A stretch of DNA of 64,000 bases from AC-32 sp963813435 (GCA_963813435.1 CAWEYY010000002.1:310001-374000), one strand, 5' to 3'; positions 25,874 through 35,689 are shown, numbered from the stretch's first letter. The notes: generated by a model not told the origin, from the letters alone. Numbers and translations are program-made.

Positions 25874-26469
25874 AGCGCGCGGCGCTGACGTTCGACGACG
25901 GGCCCTCGCAATGGACGCCGATGGTGCTCGACCTCTTGCGGGAGCACGGCGCGCTCGGCACGTTCTTCCTGATCGGGCAGCGCGTGCGGGAGCGGCCGGA
26001 CGACGTGCGGCGCATCGTCGCCGAGGGCCACGAGCTCGGGAGCCACACGCTCACCCACCCGCGGCTGACGGACATCGGCGACGAGGAAGTCCGTGCCGAG
26101 GTCACTGGCGGCGTCGATGCGCTCGAAGAGGTGCTCGGCGAGCGGCTGGGCCTCTTCCGCGCGCCTGGCTTCCACGCCGACGACCGCGTGCTCTCGATCG
26201 TCTCCGACCTCGGGCTCGAGGCCGTCTTCGCGGATGTCGACCCGGAGGACTGGCGTCCCGGCGTCGAGTCGCATTCGATCTTCCGTCACGTCCTCGACGC
26301 GCTCCAGCCGGGCGGGATCGTCGACCTGCACGACGGCTACCCGCCTCCACCGACGAGCGCGCGCGACGACTGCACGGCGACCGTCGAGGCGCTCGACCAC
26401 CTGCTGCCGTGCCTGCGTGCCGAGGGCTACGGGCTCGTGACGGTCTCGCAGCTGCGAAGCGACCGCTAG
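25870..26469 (+). CDS. polysaccharide deacetylase family protein (NodB domain)
   Basis: 199 residues from TTG 25870, overlapping the regulator stop. It is a nearly bare NodB catalytic domain: LTFDDGP (D9, D10) at the start, GSHTLTHP metal His pair near 57-64, FRAPGFH near 98 and the VDLHDG motif near 152. No signal peptide is visible, which is unusual for enzymes acting on peptidoglycan or capsule; an intracellular substrate is possible. Its stop shares CTAG with metK. Confidence 0.88.
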   Translation: MKRAALTFDDGPSQWTPMVLDLLREHGALGTFFLIGQRVRERPDDVRRIVAEGHELGSHTLTHPRLTDIGDEEVRAEVTGGVDALEEVLGERLGLFRAPGFHADDRVLSIVSDLGLEAVFADVDPEDWRPGVESHSIFRHVLDALQPGGIVDLHDGYPPPPTSARDDCTATVEALDHLLPCLRAEGYGLVTVSQLRSDR

Positions 26470-27713
26470 GCGGGCGCTTTCGCCTCGAGGCCTGCGGCCT
26501 TGCGGAGCGCGTCGGCCTTGTCCGTGCGCTCCCAGGTGAAGTCGTGGTCGTCCCGCCCGAAGTGGCCGTACGCAGCCGTCTTCGTGTAGATCGGCCGAAG
26601 CAGGTCGAGGTCGCGGAGGATCGCCGCGGGCCGGAGGTCGAACAGCTCGGCGATCAGCTCCTCGATCCGCTCGACGGACAGGCGCTCCGTGCCGAACGTC
26701 CGCGCAGTGATCGAGACCGGGTGGGCGACGCCGATCGCGTACGCGACGTTGATCTCGCAGCGGTCCGCGAGCCCGGCAGCGACGACGTTCTTCGCCACGT
26801 AGCGGGCGGCGTAGGCGGCCGAGCGGTCGACCTTCGTCGGATCCTTCCCCGAGAAGGCGCCGCCGCCGTGGCGCGCCGCGCCTCCGTACGTGTCGACGAT
26901 GATCTTCCGCCCCGTCAGGCCTGTGTCGCCCATCGGGCCGCCGATGACGAACTTGCCGGTCGGGTTCACATACACGAAGTCGCGCTCCTGGAAGCGCTTC
27001 TCGTCGTAGAGGTCGGTCGGGAGGATCGGGCGCAGCACGCGCTCGATCAGGTCGGGCTTGATCAGCGACTCGGCGTCGCAACCGTCCGCGTGCTGGGTGG
27101 AGACGAGGATGCGCTCGATCTCGACAGGCGTCTCGCGCCCGTCGTCGTCGACCTCGTAGCGCACGGTCACCTGCGCCTTTCCGTCGGGCCGCAGGTACGG
27201 CAGCTCGCCGACCTTTCGCACCTCGGCCAGCCGCTTGCAGATCCGGTGGGCGAGCATGATTGGAAGCGGCATCAGCTCCGGGGTCTCGTTGCTCGCGTAG
27301 CCGAACATCATCCCCTGGTCACCGGCGCCGACCTGGTCGAGCGGATCGTCGCCCGCGGGATCGTGCTGCGTCTCGTAGGACGCGTCCACGCCCTGCGCGA
27401 TGTCCGGCGACTGCTCGTCGATCGCCACAACCACTCCGCAGGTCGTCGCGTCGAAGCCCCACTCCGAGTGCGTGTACCCGATCTCGGCGATCCGGGCGCG
27501 CACGATGGCGGGGATGTCGACGTAGGTCTCGGTCGTGATCTCGCCGCCGACAACCACGAGCCCGGTCGTGATCAGCGTCTCGCAGGCGACGCGCCCGCCG
27601 GGGTCGTCCGTGAGCACGGCATCGAGCACCGTGTCGGAGATCTGGTCAGCAACCTTGTCGGGATGTCCCTCGGTGACCGACTCGGATGTGAAGAGAAGTT
27701 CGCGTGCCGCCAT
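26466..27713 (-). CDS. metK: S-adenosylmethionine synthetase
   Basis: 415 residues from ATG 27711-27713. All signatures are present: ESVTEGHPDKVADQISD near 11, GAGDQGMMFGYA near 128, and GGGAFSGKDPTKVDRSAAY near 284. It makes SAM from methionine and ATP in the cytoplasm. Only 12 bases separate it from the upstream lipoprotein gene, so no SAM riboswitch leader exists here; it is probably transcribed from the gpsA side. Confidence 0.96.
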   Translation of the reverse strand: MAARELLFTSESVTEGHPDKVADQISDTVLDAVLTDDPGGRVACETLITTGLVVVGGEITTETYVDIPAIVRARIAEIGYTHSEWGFDATTCGVVVAIDEQSPDIAQGVDASYETQHDPAGDDPLDQVGAGDQGMMFGYASNETPELMPLPIMLAHRICKRLAEVRKVGELPYLRPDGKAQVTVRYEVDDDGRETPVEIERILVSTQHADGCDAESLIKPDLIERVLRPILPTDLYDEKRFQERDFVYVNPTGKFVIGGPMGDTGLTGRKIIVDTYGGAARHGGGAFSGKDPTKVDRSAAYAARYVAKNVVAAGLADRCEINVAYAIGVAHPVSITARTFGTERLSVERIEELIAELFDLRPAAILRDLDLLRPIYTKTAAYGHFGRDDHDFTWERTDKADALRKAAGLEAKAPA

Positions 27714-27725
27714 CGGCGGATCAGG

Positions 27726-29168
27726 CTACTTGATCTCGAGAAAGAGGTCGAAGGTGCGCATGTCGCCCTGTCCTTCCGACCAGGCGAGCAGCGATTGCAG
27801 CGGCCGCAGGTTCTCGGTCACGACCGGTGACGGGCGCGAGCCCACGAGGCCGGCGATACCCAGAATCAGCGGGATCGCGTCCTTTAGGTCGACATAGGCG
27901 AAGCCGGCGTTCGAGTCGGGCATGCCCGCGGCAGACTTTGCCTCCCTGAAATCGGCGCTGTCGGCGAGCTTGTCACCGCTTCCGCCGTAGGCGCCGACGC
28001 CCCTGGAGGCCGTGGTGACGACGACCTTGCCGTCTGCGGTCCCGTAGTGGATCGCGACGCCGCCGATCGTCAGCGTCTTCTCGGAGCCGTTCTCCGTCAC
28101 CTTCCCGCCCGTCATCGCGGCGACGCTCGCGGCGAGCTTGTCGAGCGTCTTCAGGCTCTCGGCCGAATCCGGCGCGTCGAGGGCGAGCGTGATCTCGGGG
28201 ATCCCGATTCCGGGGCGAACGTACAGCGCGACCTCGTTCTCGAGCAGCGGCGCGAGCTCGCCGGCCGAGATCCCGAGCATCGTGCTGAGCGGAGCGCCGA
28301 GGCTCTGTAACGAGGTCGTGAGCCCGCTGCCACCGCGGAAAGTCAGGAAGGCGAGAGCATCGCCGGGCGTGTTCTCGAGCAGCTTCGAGTTGAAGTTGCT
28401 TCCGCCGAGAATCGCCTCCGCTCCAACGCCCTTGGCGGCGCCGTGCACCCGAACGCCGTCGTCCTCGGCGCTGAGCGAAGCAGCGATGGAGTCGAGCTTC
28501 GCGAGCGCGGCCACCTGCGAGCCGAATGGACTCCCGCTCTGGTCCTTCGCCGCGCTCGCGGCGAGCTGCGCGAGCTGATGCCCGTTCACATAGGCCTTGA
28601 CGAGCGCCTCGCCCGGGAGCTTCGAGAGCGAGTCCGTGAACGTCGACTCGCCATCGAGCGTCGGGCCGTCGCCGGCGAGCGCCTGGTCGATCGCCGCCTG
28701 GCTGTCGCTCATCGCGTACCAGCCGTTGTCGAGCTCGCGGTAGACGACGTGCTTGTTCGACGATGTGGCGTTCAGCTTCGCGACCAGCTCCACGAGCTTG
28801 GCCGGATCCTGCGGCTGCGTCAGGCCCACGACCTTGGTCGTGTCCTTGGTCCCGGCGCTGACGACGGCGACATCCACCTCGGGGCCGAGCGCCGGCTCGA
28901 CGTCGCCCTCGTAGTCGACTCCGTTCTTCGCGAGCGCCTGCTCGAGCTTCGAGACGGCGAGCTCGCGGCCCGGGAACCTGTGCGAGAGATTGTCGAGCTG
29001 CTTCCACTGGGCCGAGCCGAGGTCGGTGTCGACCGAGACGTAGGCGATCGCGTCCGACCGGACCAGCGACGCGCTGGACTCGGCCGAGGCAGCAGGGCCT
29101 CCGCCACAGCCGGCGACGAGTAGCCCGACTGCGCAGAGCAAGCCGAGCGCGGATATGCGGACGTTCAT
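27726..29168 (-). CDS. DUF3352 family lipoprotein
   Basis: 480 residues. The N-terminus has a lipobox LLVAGC with C21 as the lipidation site, so it is anchored on the outer face of the membrane. The body shows the DUF3352 pattern of repeated 'threshold' segments (AYVSVDTDLGSAQW, LTFRGGSGL, AYVDLKDAIPLILG). The function is not known. It overlaps gpsA by four bases and precedes metK. Confidence 0.85.
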   Translation of the reverse strand: MNVRISALGLLCAVGLLVAGCGGGPAASAESSASLVRSDAIAYVSVDTDLGSAQWKQLDNLSHRFPGRELAVSKLEQALAKNGVDYEGDVEPALGPEVDVAVVSAGTKDTTKVVGLTQPQDPAKLVELVAKLNATSSNKHVVYRELDNGWYAMSDSQAAIDQALAGDGPTLDGESTFTDSLSKLPGEALVKAYVNGHQLAQLAASAAKDQSGSPFGSQVAALAKLDSIAASLSAEDDGVRVHGAAKGVGAEAILGGSNFNSKLLENTPGDALAFLTFRGGSGLTTSLQSLGAPLSTMLGISAGELAPLLENEVALYVRPGIGIPEITLALDAPDSAESLKTLDKLAASVAAMTGGKVTENGSEKTLTIGGVAIHYGTADGKVVVTTASRGVGAYGGSGDKLADSADFREAKSAAGMPDSNAGFAYVDLKDAIPLILGIAGLVGSRPSPVVTENLRPLQSLLAWSEGQGDMRTFDLFLEIK

Positions 29169-30118
29169 TCTCTCGTCGGTTGTCGGCCCATCAGGCCGGC
29201 GGCTAAAGCACCCAGGTCGTTCCCGTCGAGCACCTGGCAGACGCCCTCGGTGATCGGCAGCTCGATCCCAACCCGGCGGGAGAGATCTCGCAGGACCGGA
29301 GCGGTGGTCAGGCCCTCCACGGTTCCGATCTCGGCGGCTGCCTCCTCCGGGGTCGCCCCGCGCGCGATCAGCTCGCCTGCGCGCCTGTTGCGGCCGTGCT
29401 CATGCCAGCAGGTGGCGATCAGGTCGCCCATCCCGGCGAGCCCGGCGAACGTCTCCGGCCGCGCGCCGCAGGCCTCGCCCAGCCGCGCCATCTCTGCGAG
29501 ACCGCGGGCGATCAGCGCGGCCTTGGCGTTGTCGCCGAGCTCGAGCCCGTCGACCCCGCCCGCCGCGAGCGCGACCACGTTCTTCGCGGCCGCGCAGAGC
29601 TCGACGCCGGTCACGTCGCCGCTCGCGTAGACGCGGAACGCGAGCGAGTGGATCGCCTGCTGGAGCTCGAGCGCGAGCGGCTCGCTCTCGCTTGCAATCA
29701 CCGCGGCCGCGGGCAGGCCCGCGGCGATCTCCTCCGCGAAGGTCGGGCCCGACAGGACGGCGACCTCGCGGCCCTGGACGAGCTCCGACAGCCGTCCGCC
29801 GGTCTCCGGGTCGAGGCCCTTGGTCAGGCTGAGGACGGGACTCGAGCCGGGCAGCGCCTCGGCGACCGCGCGGAACGCGTGGCTCGGAACGGCGACGACG
29901 TGCAGGTCCGCGTCGGCCAGCGTCGGGTCGTCGGTGGTCGTCGCGGCGACTCCGGCCAGATCTGCGTTCGGCAGGTAGCGGGGGTTCCTCCCCGTTCTCT
30001 CGATCTCGCGGGCCTGCTCCGGGTCGCGGCAGACGAGCGTCGGGTCGTGACCGTGCGCGGCCAGGACGCAGGAGAAGGCCGTCCCCCACGCGCCCGCCCC
30101 TACAACTACCGCTTTCAT
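29165..30118 (-). CDS. gpsA: glycerol-3-phosphate dehydrogenase [NAD(P)+]
   Basis: 317 residues from ATG 30116-30118, overlapping the der stop. The Rossmann motif GAGAWGTAF is at 7-15, LSLTKGLDPETG near 97, the catalytic AAKNVVALAAG near 174, and GMGDLIATC near 235. It reduces dihydroxyacetone phosphate to sn-glycerol-3-phosphate for phospholipid synthesis. Normal family length. Confidence 0.95.
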   Translation of the reverse strand: MKAVVVGAGAWGTAFSCVLAAHGHDPTLVCRDPEQAREIERTGRNPRYLPNADLAGVAATTTDDPTLADADLHVVAVPSHAFRAVAEALPGSSPVLSLTKGLDPETGGRLSELVQGREVAVLSGPTFAEEIAAGLPAAAVIASESEPLALELQQAIHSLAFRVYASGDVTGVELCAAAKNVVALAAGGVDGLELGDNAKAALIARGLAEMARLGEACGARPETFAGLAGMGDLIATCWHEHGRNRRAGELIARGATPEEAAAEIGTVEGLTTAPVLRDLSRRVGIELPITEGVCQVLDGNDLGALAAGLMGRQPTRE

Positions 30119-31440
30119 GTTCTCCTCACGAAGTCGATCGACACCGGCACGCCCTCGAGCCCGTAGCGCGCTCGCAGCTGGTTCTCGACCCAGTAGCCGT
30201 AGTCGCGCGTGATCAGGCCGGGGTCGTTCACGAAGAACCGGAACCGCGGCGGCCGCATCTGAGTCTGTGTTCCGTAGAGGAGGTTCAGGCGGCGCCCGCG
30301 GCGGGACGGCGGCTCGCGTGCCTCGCGCAGCTCCTTCAGGAAGCGGTTCAGCTCGGGCGTCGGGATGCGTGAGCAGTGTTTCTCGAACAGGGTCTCGATC
30401 CGGTCGAGCAGGCGGCTGATCCCGCGACCGGTCTTCGACGAGAGGGTGACCAGCGCAGGCCGCTGGCGGAGGCGGACCGCGAGCCGCTCGCGCACGTCTT
30501 CGAGATTCGTCTCGGAGATGTCCCACTTCGAGAGCGCGACGATGGTCGAGCACTGGGCCTTGCGGGCGACGTCGGCCACGGCGAGATCCTGATCGACCAG
30601 GCCCTCGCTCGCGTCGACGAGCACGAGCGCGATGTCGGCCGCCTCTGCCGCGGCGAGCGCGCGGAGCTCCGAGTAGTACTCGATCCCCTGGCGCTGGCGG
30701 CGCTTGCGGCGCAGGCCGGCGGTGTCTACGAGGACGAACGTCGTCTCGCCGCGCTGCAGGATCGTGTCGATCGCGTCCCGTGTCGTGCCCGGCTGCTCGG
30801 AGACGATCACGCGCTCCTCGCCGAGGAGGGCGTTCAGCAGGCTCGACTTGCCGACGTTCGGCCTGCCGAGGATTGCTACGCGGATCGCCTCCTCCCCCAC
30901 CTGTGCCCGGCCAGAGCCCGGAAGCATGGTCACGATCGCGTCGAGGAGGTCACCCGTGCCGTGCCCGTGGAGCCCGGAGATCGGTATGGGATCGCCGAGG
31001 CCGAGCCGGTGAAACTCGAGCGCGAGCATGTCCTGGGCGGGGTCGTCGAGCTTGTTCGCGAGCAGCAGCACCGGCTTGTGCGCCGCGCGCAGGATCGCGG
31101 CGAGCTCCTCGTCGCCAGGCATCAGGCCCGCCTGGGCGTCCACGACGAACAGGACGAGGTCGGCCTCGGCGATCGCGGCGCGGGCCTGGTCGCCGATCGA
31201 GCGCGTGAGCGCGGAGCGGTCGGCGATGTCGACGCCGCCGGTGTCGATCAGCAGGAAGTGCCGCCCGTTCCAGTCGCAGAGGAGCTCTTTCCGGTCGCGC
31301 GTCACGCCCGGCGTCTCGTGGACGACGGCGGTTCGCGTCGCGGTCAGGCGGTTGACCAGCGTCGATTTGCCGACGTTCGGAAAGCCCACGATCGCGACCG
31401 TCCCGGCGAGCTCGGGACCTGTGGTGCCCTCGTCGCCCAT
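30115..31440 (-). CDS. der: ribosome biogenesis GTPase Der (EngA)
   Basis: 441 residues from ATG 31438-31440. It has two tandem GTPase domains, each with a P-loop: GFPNVGKST near 18 and GRPNVGKSS near 190. ANKLDD and LSKWDI supply the G4 motifs. A C-terminal KH-like domain follows. It acts in 50S subunit maturation. It lies 10 bases after cmk, the usual cmk-der order. Confidence 0.96.
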   Translation of the reverse strand: MGDEGTTGPELAGTVAIVGFPNVGKSTLVNRLTATRTAVVHETPGVTRDRKELLCDWNGRHFLLIDTGGVDIADRSALTRSIGDQARAAIAEADLVLFVVDAQAGLMPGDEELAAILRAAHKPVLLLANKLDDPAQDMLALEFHRLGLGDPIPISGLHGHGTGDLLDAIVTMLPGSGRAQVGEEAIRVAILGRPNVGKSSLLNALLGEERVIVSEQPGTTRDAIDTILQRGETTFVLVDTAGLRRKRRQRQGIEYYSELRALAAAEAADIALVLVDASEGLVDQDLAVADVARKAQCSTIVALSKWDISETNLEDVRERLAVRLRQRPALVTLSSKTGRGISRLLDRIETLFEKHCSRIPTPELNRFLKELREAREPPSRRGRRLNLLYGTQTQMRPPRFRFFVNDPGLITRDYGYWVENQLRARYGLEGVPVSIDFVRRT

Positions 31441-31450
31441 CGGTGCCTTC

Positions 31451-32083
31451 CTAGGCAGGCTGGCGGGCCCGGACGAGCTCTTCGATCTGGGCGACGACAT
31501 CCTCGACATCGAGGTTGGTCGTATCGATCAGCGTGGCGTCCTCGGCGGGCCGCATCCGGGCTGCATCGCTCTCGTCGCGGAGGCGCAGGTCCGTCGCGAG
31601 CGCGTCCGCGCCGATCTCGGGACGCTCGGCGAGTCTGCGCTGCTCGCGGATGTCACGTTCGGCGTTGAGGTAGATCTTCACCTCGGCGTCGGGAGCCACG
31701 ACGGTTCCGATGTCCCGGCCCTCGATCACGACGTCGCCGTTGTCCGCGAGCTCGCGCTGGCGGGCGCGCATGACCTGCCGCACCTGCGGGTGGCGTGCGA
31801 CCACCGGCACCATCCGGTCGATGTCCGACTTGCGGATCGACGAGGTGACGTCGGTGTCCGCGATCCAGACCCGCCGCTCCTCGTCGAGCGCGACCGGGTA
31901 CTCGGTGGCGAGCTCACCGAGCTGCGCACCGTCGGCCAGCGGGACGCTGCGGCCGATCGCGAGCCAGGTGAGGGCGCGGTACATCGCGCCCGTGTCCAGG
32001 TAACGGAACCCGAGCCGCTCCGCGAGCCGCTGGGCGACCGTGCTCTTGCCGGCGCCTGCCGGCCCGTCAATGGCGACGATCAT
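31451..32083 (-). CDS. cmk: cytidylate kinase
   Basis: 210 residues from ATG 32081-32083, overlapping the aroA stop. P-loop GPAGAGKST at 7-15, LDTGAMYRA near 29, the family signature VIEGRDIGTVVAPDA near 119-133 and RRLAERPE in the lid. It phosphorylates CMP and dCMP. The aroA-cmk-der order is common in Gram-positive bacteria. Confidence 0.96.
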   Translation of the reverse strand: MIVAIDGPAGAGKSTVAQRLAERLGFRYLDTGAMYRALTWLAIGRSVPLADGAQLGELATEYPVALDEERRVWIADTDVTSSIRKSDIDRMVPVVARHPQVRQVMRARQRELADNGDVVIEGRDIGTVVAPDAEVKIYLNAERDIREQRRLAERPEIGADALATDLRLRDESDAARMRPAEDATLIDTTNLDVEDVVAQIEELVRARQPA

Positions 32084-33360
32084 CGTTGTGTGACCGAATC
32101 GAGCAGCTCGAAGAACCCGGGGAAGCTTACCGCGACCGCCTCCGCGCCCCCAACCTCGACGCCCTCGCGCGAGACCAGCCCGGCCACGGCGCCAAGCATC
32201 GCAATCCGATGATCTCCGTCAGAGCTCATTCCCCCACCCTTAGGGCGGGTGGCAACACCCCTCACCCCGAAGCCATCGTCGCTTGCCGAGAGGCGGATGC
32301 CAAGGTCGCGGAGCGAAGTTGTCACGGTTTCGATGCGGTCCGTTTCCTTCACGCGCAGCTCTCGTGCGCCTTCGACCCTGCTCTCGCCGTGCGCCCGCGC
32401 TGCCGCCAGAGCGAACAGCGGCAGCTCGTCGATCATGCGGGGCACCTCCTCGGCTCGCACGGTCGTCGCCGTCAGCTCCGCGGACTGCACCACGAGGTCG
32501 CCGACCTGCTCGCCGCCGCTTCGCCGCCGGTTGAACGCGGTGATCCGCGCGCCCATCCGCTCGAGCACGTCCAACAGCCCCGTTCGCCGTGGGTTGAGGC
32601 CGACGTCGTGGATGGTGAGCTCAGACCCGAGAAGCAGGGTCGCCGCGACCACGAACGGCGCAGCGGCCGAGAAGTCCCCCGGCACGTCGACCTCGCCGAG
32701 ATGTAGCGCCTCGACGGGACCGAGCGAGACGCGCGACTGCCTTCGTAGCACGCGCGCGCCCGCGGCCGCGAGCATGATCTCGGTGTGGTCGCGGGTCGGC
32801 AGCGGCTCGACCACGATCGTCCTCCCTTCGGCATAGAGGCCCGCGTTGAGGATGCACGACTTCACCTGCGCGCTCGCGACCGGAAGCTCGTAGCGAATCC
32901 CGCGCAGGGCACCGCCTTCGACGACGAACGGCGGGAAGCCCTCGGCGGTCTCGACACGCGCTCCCATTTCGGCTAGCGGGACGGCGATGCGCCCCATCGG
33001 CCGGCGCCTCAGCGAGTCGTCACCCGAGAGCTCGAAGCGGCCGCTCTGTCCGGCGAGCAGCCCGGCGAGGAGGCGCATCGTGGTGCCCGAGTTGCCGCAG
33101 TCGATCGGCCCCGAAGGCTCGCGAAAGCCCCGCAGGCCTGCGCCCTCTACCCGGACGGTGTCGACGTCGTCGTCGTGGACGGTCACGCCGAGCGCTCGAA
33201 GCGCCGAAGCGGTCGCCTCGGTGTCCGCCGAGCGGCCGAAGCCGCGGATCACCGTCTCGCCGTCCCCGATCGCCCCGTACATGAGCGCCCGGTGGGAGAT
33301 CGACTTGTCGCCGGGGACGCCGATGTGCCCCTCCAGCGCCTTGGCCGGCTCGATCCTCAT
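32080..33360 (-). CDS. aroA: 3-phosphoshikimate 1-carboxyvinyltransferase (EPSP synthase)
   Basis: 426 residues from ATG 33358-33360, overlapping the tyrA stop. GDKSISHRALMYGAI (17-31), the DCGNSGTTMRLLAGLL signature (87-102), LRVKETDRI and the C-terminal DHRIAM are intact. It makes EPSP from shikimate-3-phosphate and PEP. It sits with tyrA and a DAHP synthase in an aromatic amino acid cluster. Confidence 0.96.
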   Translation of the reverse strand: MRIEPAKALEGHIGVPGDKSISHRALMYGAIGDGETVIRGFGRSADTEATASALRALGVTVHDDDVDTVRVEGAGLRGFREPSGPIDCGNSGTTMRLLAGLLAGQSGRFELSGDDSLRRRPMGRIAVPLAEMGARVETAEGFPPFVVEGGALRGIRYELPVASAQVKSCILNAGLYAEGRTIVVEPLPTRDHTEIMLAAAGARVLRRQSRVSLGPVEALHLGEVDVPGDFSAAAPFVVAATLLLGSELTIHDVGLNPRRTGLLDVLERMGARITAFNRRRSGGEQVGDLVVQSAELTATTVRAEEVPRMIDELPLFALAAARAHGESRVEGARELRVKETDRIETVTTSLRDLGIRLSASDDGFGVRGVATRPKGGGMSSDGDHRIAMLGAVAGLVSREGVEVGGAEAVAVSFPGFFELLDSVTQR

Positions 33361-34460
33361 CGCTCGGGCAGCACGGGCGAGACGACCACGCTGTAGCCCT
33401 GCGCCTCGAGGAGTGCGGCTGCGCGGCGCGCCTCTGGCTCGCCACCGATGAGCACGGTGAGGGTGCCGCCGCGATCGGGTGAGACGTGGTGGAGCTCGAA
33501 GTCCTCGATGTTGATCCGCTCGGCGCCGAGGGCCTGCGTGATCCCGGCGAGGACTCCCGGTCGGTCCGGCACGTGCACGCGCAGCTGCTGTAGCTCGCCC
33601 GGATCCGGGTAGGCGTCGGCGAGCATGCGGAGGCGGTTGCCGGCCGCCTCGCCGATCCAGCGTGCGAGAAAGCCGGCGTCGCCGGAGTCGAGCGCTGCCT
33701 CGAGCTGCTCCACCCCTCGGCGGTGCTCTGCAAGCGACTCCTTCAACGGCTCGGCGTTGTCCAGGAAGATGTCCACCCAGATCCGCGGGTTCGCTCCGGC
33801 GACGCGGGTCATGTCGCGCAACGACCCACCGGCAGCCGCGAGCGGCTCGTGCCCGTTGATCCGACGCGAGCCCGCCTGGTTCACGAGCAGGTTCGCGAGC
33901 ACGTGCGGCAGGTGGCTCGTGATCGCGACCAGCCGGTCGTGCGCCTGCGGATCGACCGCGACGGGTGTGGCGCCGAGGCTGGAGACGAACCCGTGCACGA
34001 GCCGGTGACGGACTGGCTCGGTCTCGGCGAGAGGCGTCAGGAACCAGGTCGCGCCGTCGAAGAGCTCCTCGCTCGCGTGCTCTGCGCCGCGCGCCTCGGA
34101 GCCGCACACCGGGTGGCCGCCGATGAAGCGGCTCGACCCGCGTGCCGCCTCGCACACGGCGCCTTTGGTGGAGCCGACGTCGGTGATGGTGCACGCCTCG
34201 GCGCTGGCCTCGAGAGCGGCGCGCGTCTGGGTCGCAAGCTGCGCGACCGGGGCGGCGACCACTGCGAGCTCGGCCTCGGCGAGAGCCGCAGCGAGCGAGT
34301 CGGCCGGATCGTCGATCGCGCCGCGCTCGACCGCCGCTTCGAGGGAGGGCGGGTCGGGGTCGAAGCCCGCCACACGCACGACACCCGCCCGCTTCGCCGC
34401 GAGCGCGACGGACGCGCCGATCAGGCCCGTTCCGATGACCGCCAGGCGCTGGAGCTCCAC
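33357..34460 (-). CDS. tyrA: prephenate dehydrogenase with C-terminal ACT domain
   Basis: 367 residues from GTG 34460. NAD-binding GTGLIGASVALA is at 10-21, the catalytic GGHPVCGSEARG near 115, ITSHLPHVLANLL near 180, and an ACT domain (about 290-360) begins LRVHVPDRPGVLAGI. It converts prephenate to 4-hydroxyphenylpyruvate; the ACT domain implies feedback by an aromatic amino acid. A TAGCCT box six bases before the GTG suggests a possible leaderless promoter of its own, downstream of the 166-base gap after the DAHP synthase gene. Confidence 0.94.
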   Translation of the reverse strand: MELQRLAVIGTGLIGASVALAAKRAGVVRVAGFDPDPPSLEAAVERGAIDDPADSLAAALAEAELAVVAAPVAQLATQTRAALEASAEACTITDVGSTKGAVCEAARGSSRFIGGHPVCGSEARGAEHASEELFDGATWFLTPLAETEPVRHRLVHGFVSSLGATPVAVDPQAHDRLVAITSHLPHVLANLLVNQAGSRRINGHEPLAAAGGSLRDMTRVAGANPRIWVDIFLDNAEPLKESLAEHRRGVEQLEAALDSGDAGFLARWIGEAAGNRLRMLADAYPDPGELQQLRVHVPDRPGVLAGITQALGAERINIEDFELHHVSPDRGGTLTVLIGGEPEARRAAALLEAQGYSVVVSPVLPER

Positions 34461-34626
34461 CGGCTCAGGCTATCGCCCGCGCGCACCCCAGAGGCGGGTC
34501 CCATCCCTAACCCCCACCCTCCCGGGGGGAATCGACGGTAGCTGCCTTTCTCGCACGCGTGTGTGACCGGATGGTCACGAAAGTGCGCCGATGCATCCAC
34601 GGCGGCCTACGCCGTTCGCCCGCAGA

Positions 34627-35667
34627 TCAGCCGATCTGCTTGCCCAGCAGCTCGACGACCTTGCGCACCTCGCTCACGAACTCGCCGAAGTCGGCCGTCG
34701 GGATCTGCTGCGCCGCGTCGGAGAGCGCCTCTTCGGGCCGCGGGTGGGTCTCCACGATGATCCCGTCCGCGCCGACCGCAGCCGCGGCGCGCGCCAGGGG
34801 CAGGACCAGATCCCGGCGCCCGGCCGCATGCGAGGGGTCGACGATCACCGGCAGATGCGTCTCCTTCTTCAGCACTGCCACGGCGCCCAGATCCAACGTG
34901 AACCGTGTCGCCGTCTCGAACGTCTTGATCCCGCGCTCGCAGAGGATAATCCGCTCGTTTCCCTCCTTCGCGACGTACTCGGCGGCCATCAGCAGCTCCT
35001 CGACCGACGTGGACATCCCGCGTTTCAGGAGCACGGGCTTGTCCGCGCGCCCGACCTCGGAGAGCAGGAGGAAGTTCTGGCTGTTGCGGGCGCCGATCTG
35101 GATCACGTCCGCCATCTCGAGCACAGGCCCGACGTGCCGCGGGTCCATCAGCTCCGTCACGACGGGCAGCCCCGTCTCGTCGCCTGCCTCCCGGAGGATC
35201 GCGAGGCCCTCGTCCCCGAGCCCCTGGAACGTGTAGGGAGACGTCCGCGGCTTGAACGCGCCGCCGCGGAGCATCGTCCCGCCCGCGTCCGCGACCGCCC
35301 GTGCAGTCTCCAACGTCTGCTCGCGGTACTCGACCGAGCACGGTCCGGCGATCAGGCCGAACCACGAGTCGCCGATCTTCCGCCCGTCGACCTCGATCAC
35401 CGTCGGATCGGGCGACGCCTCGCGCGCGACGAGCTTGTACGGCTTCAGGATCGGGAGCACCTGCTCCACGCCCGGGTAGCCCTCGAGCGGCAGCGTCGCC
35501 AGCAGCTCGCGCTCGCCGATCGCGCCGATCACGGTCGCCTCGCGCCCGTGCGTGACGCGCGCCTGCACGCCGGCCTCCTGCAACCGCGCCAGCACGTGCT
35601 CGGTCTGATCCGGGGTCGCCCCCGCACCCATCACGATCAGCAGTTCGGGTGATCCGTTCGTCGCCAC
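34627..35667 (-). CDS. aroF: 3-deoxy-7-phosphoheptulonate (DAHP) synthase with N-terminal regulatory domain
   Basis: 346 residues from GTG 35667, chosen because GGAG lies just upstream. Residues 1-75 form the ferredoxin-like regulatory domain of the Thermotoga-type (class I beta) enzymes. The TIM barrel follows with IAGPCSVE near 105, GGAFKPRTSPYTFQG near 133, QIGARNSQNF near 190 and VDPSHAAGRRDLV near 276. It catalyses the first step of the shikimate pathway from PEP and erythrose-4-phosphate. It is divergent from trpS with only 38 bases between starts. Confidence 0.95.
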   Translation of the reverse strand: MATNGSPELLIVMGAGATPDQTEHVLARLQEAGVQARVTHGREATVIGAIGERELLATLPLEGYPGVEQVLPILKPYKLVAREASPDPTVIEVDGRKIGDSWFGLIAGPCSVEYREQTLETARAVADAGGTMLRGGAFKPRTSPYTFQGLGDEGLAILREAGDETGLPVVTELMDPRHVGPVLEMADVIQIGARNSQNFLLLSEVGRADKPVLLKRGMSTSVEELLMAAEYVAKEGNERIILCERGIKTFETATRFTLDLGAVAVLKKETHLPVIVDPSHAAGRRDLVLPLARAAAAVGADGIIVETHPRPEEALSDAAQQIPTADFGEFVSEVRKVVELLGKQIG

Positions 35668-35689
35668 GAGAGCTCCAAAGGGTAGTTGC

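Noticed and set aside
27714..27725. SAM riboswitch ahead of metK
   Set aside because: Only 12 bases separate metK from the preceding gene.
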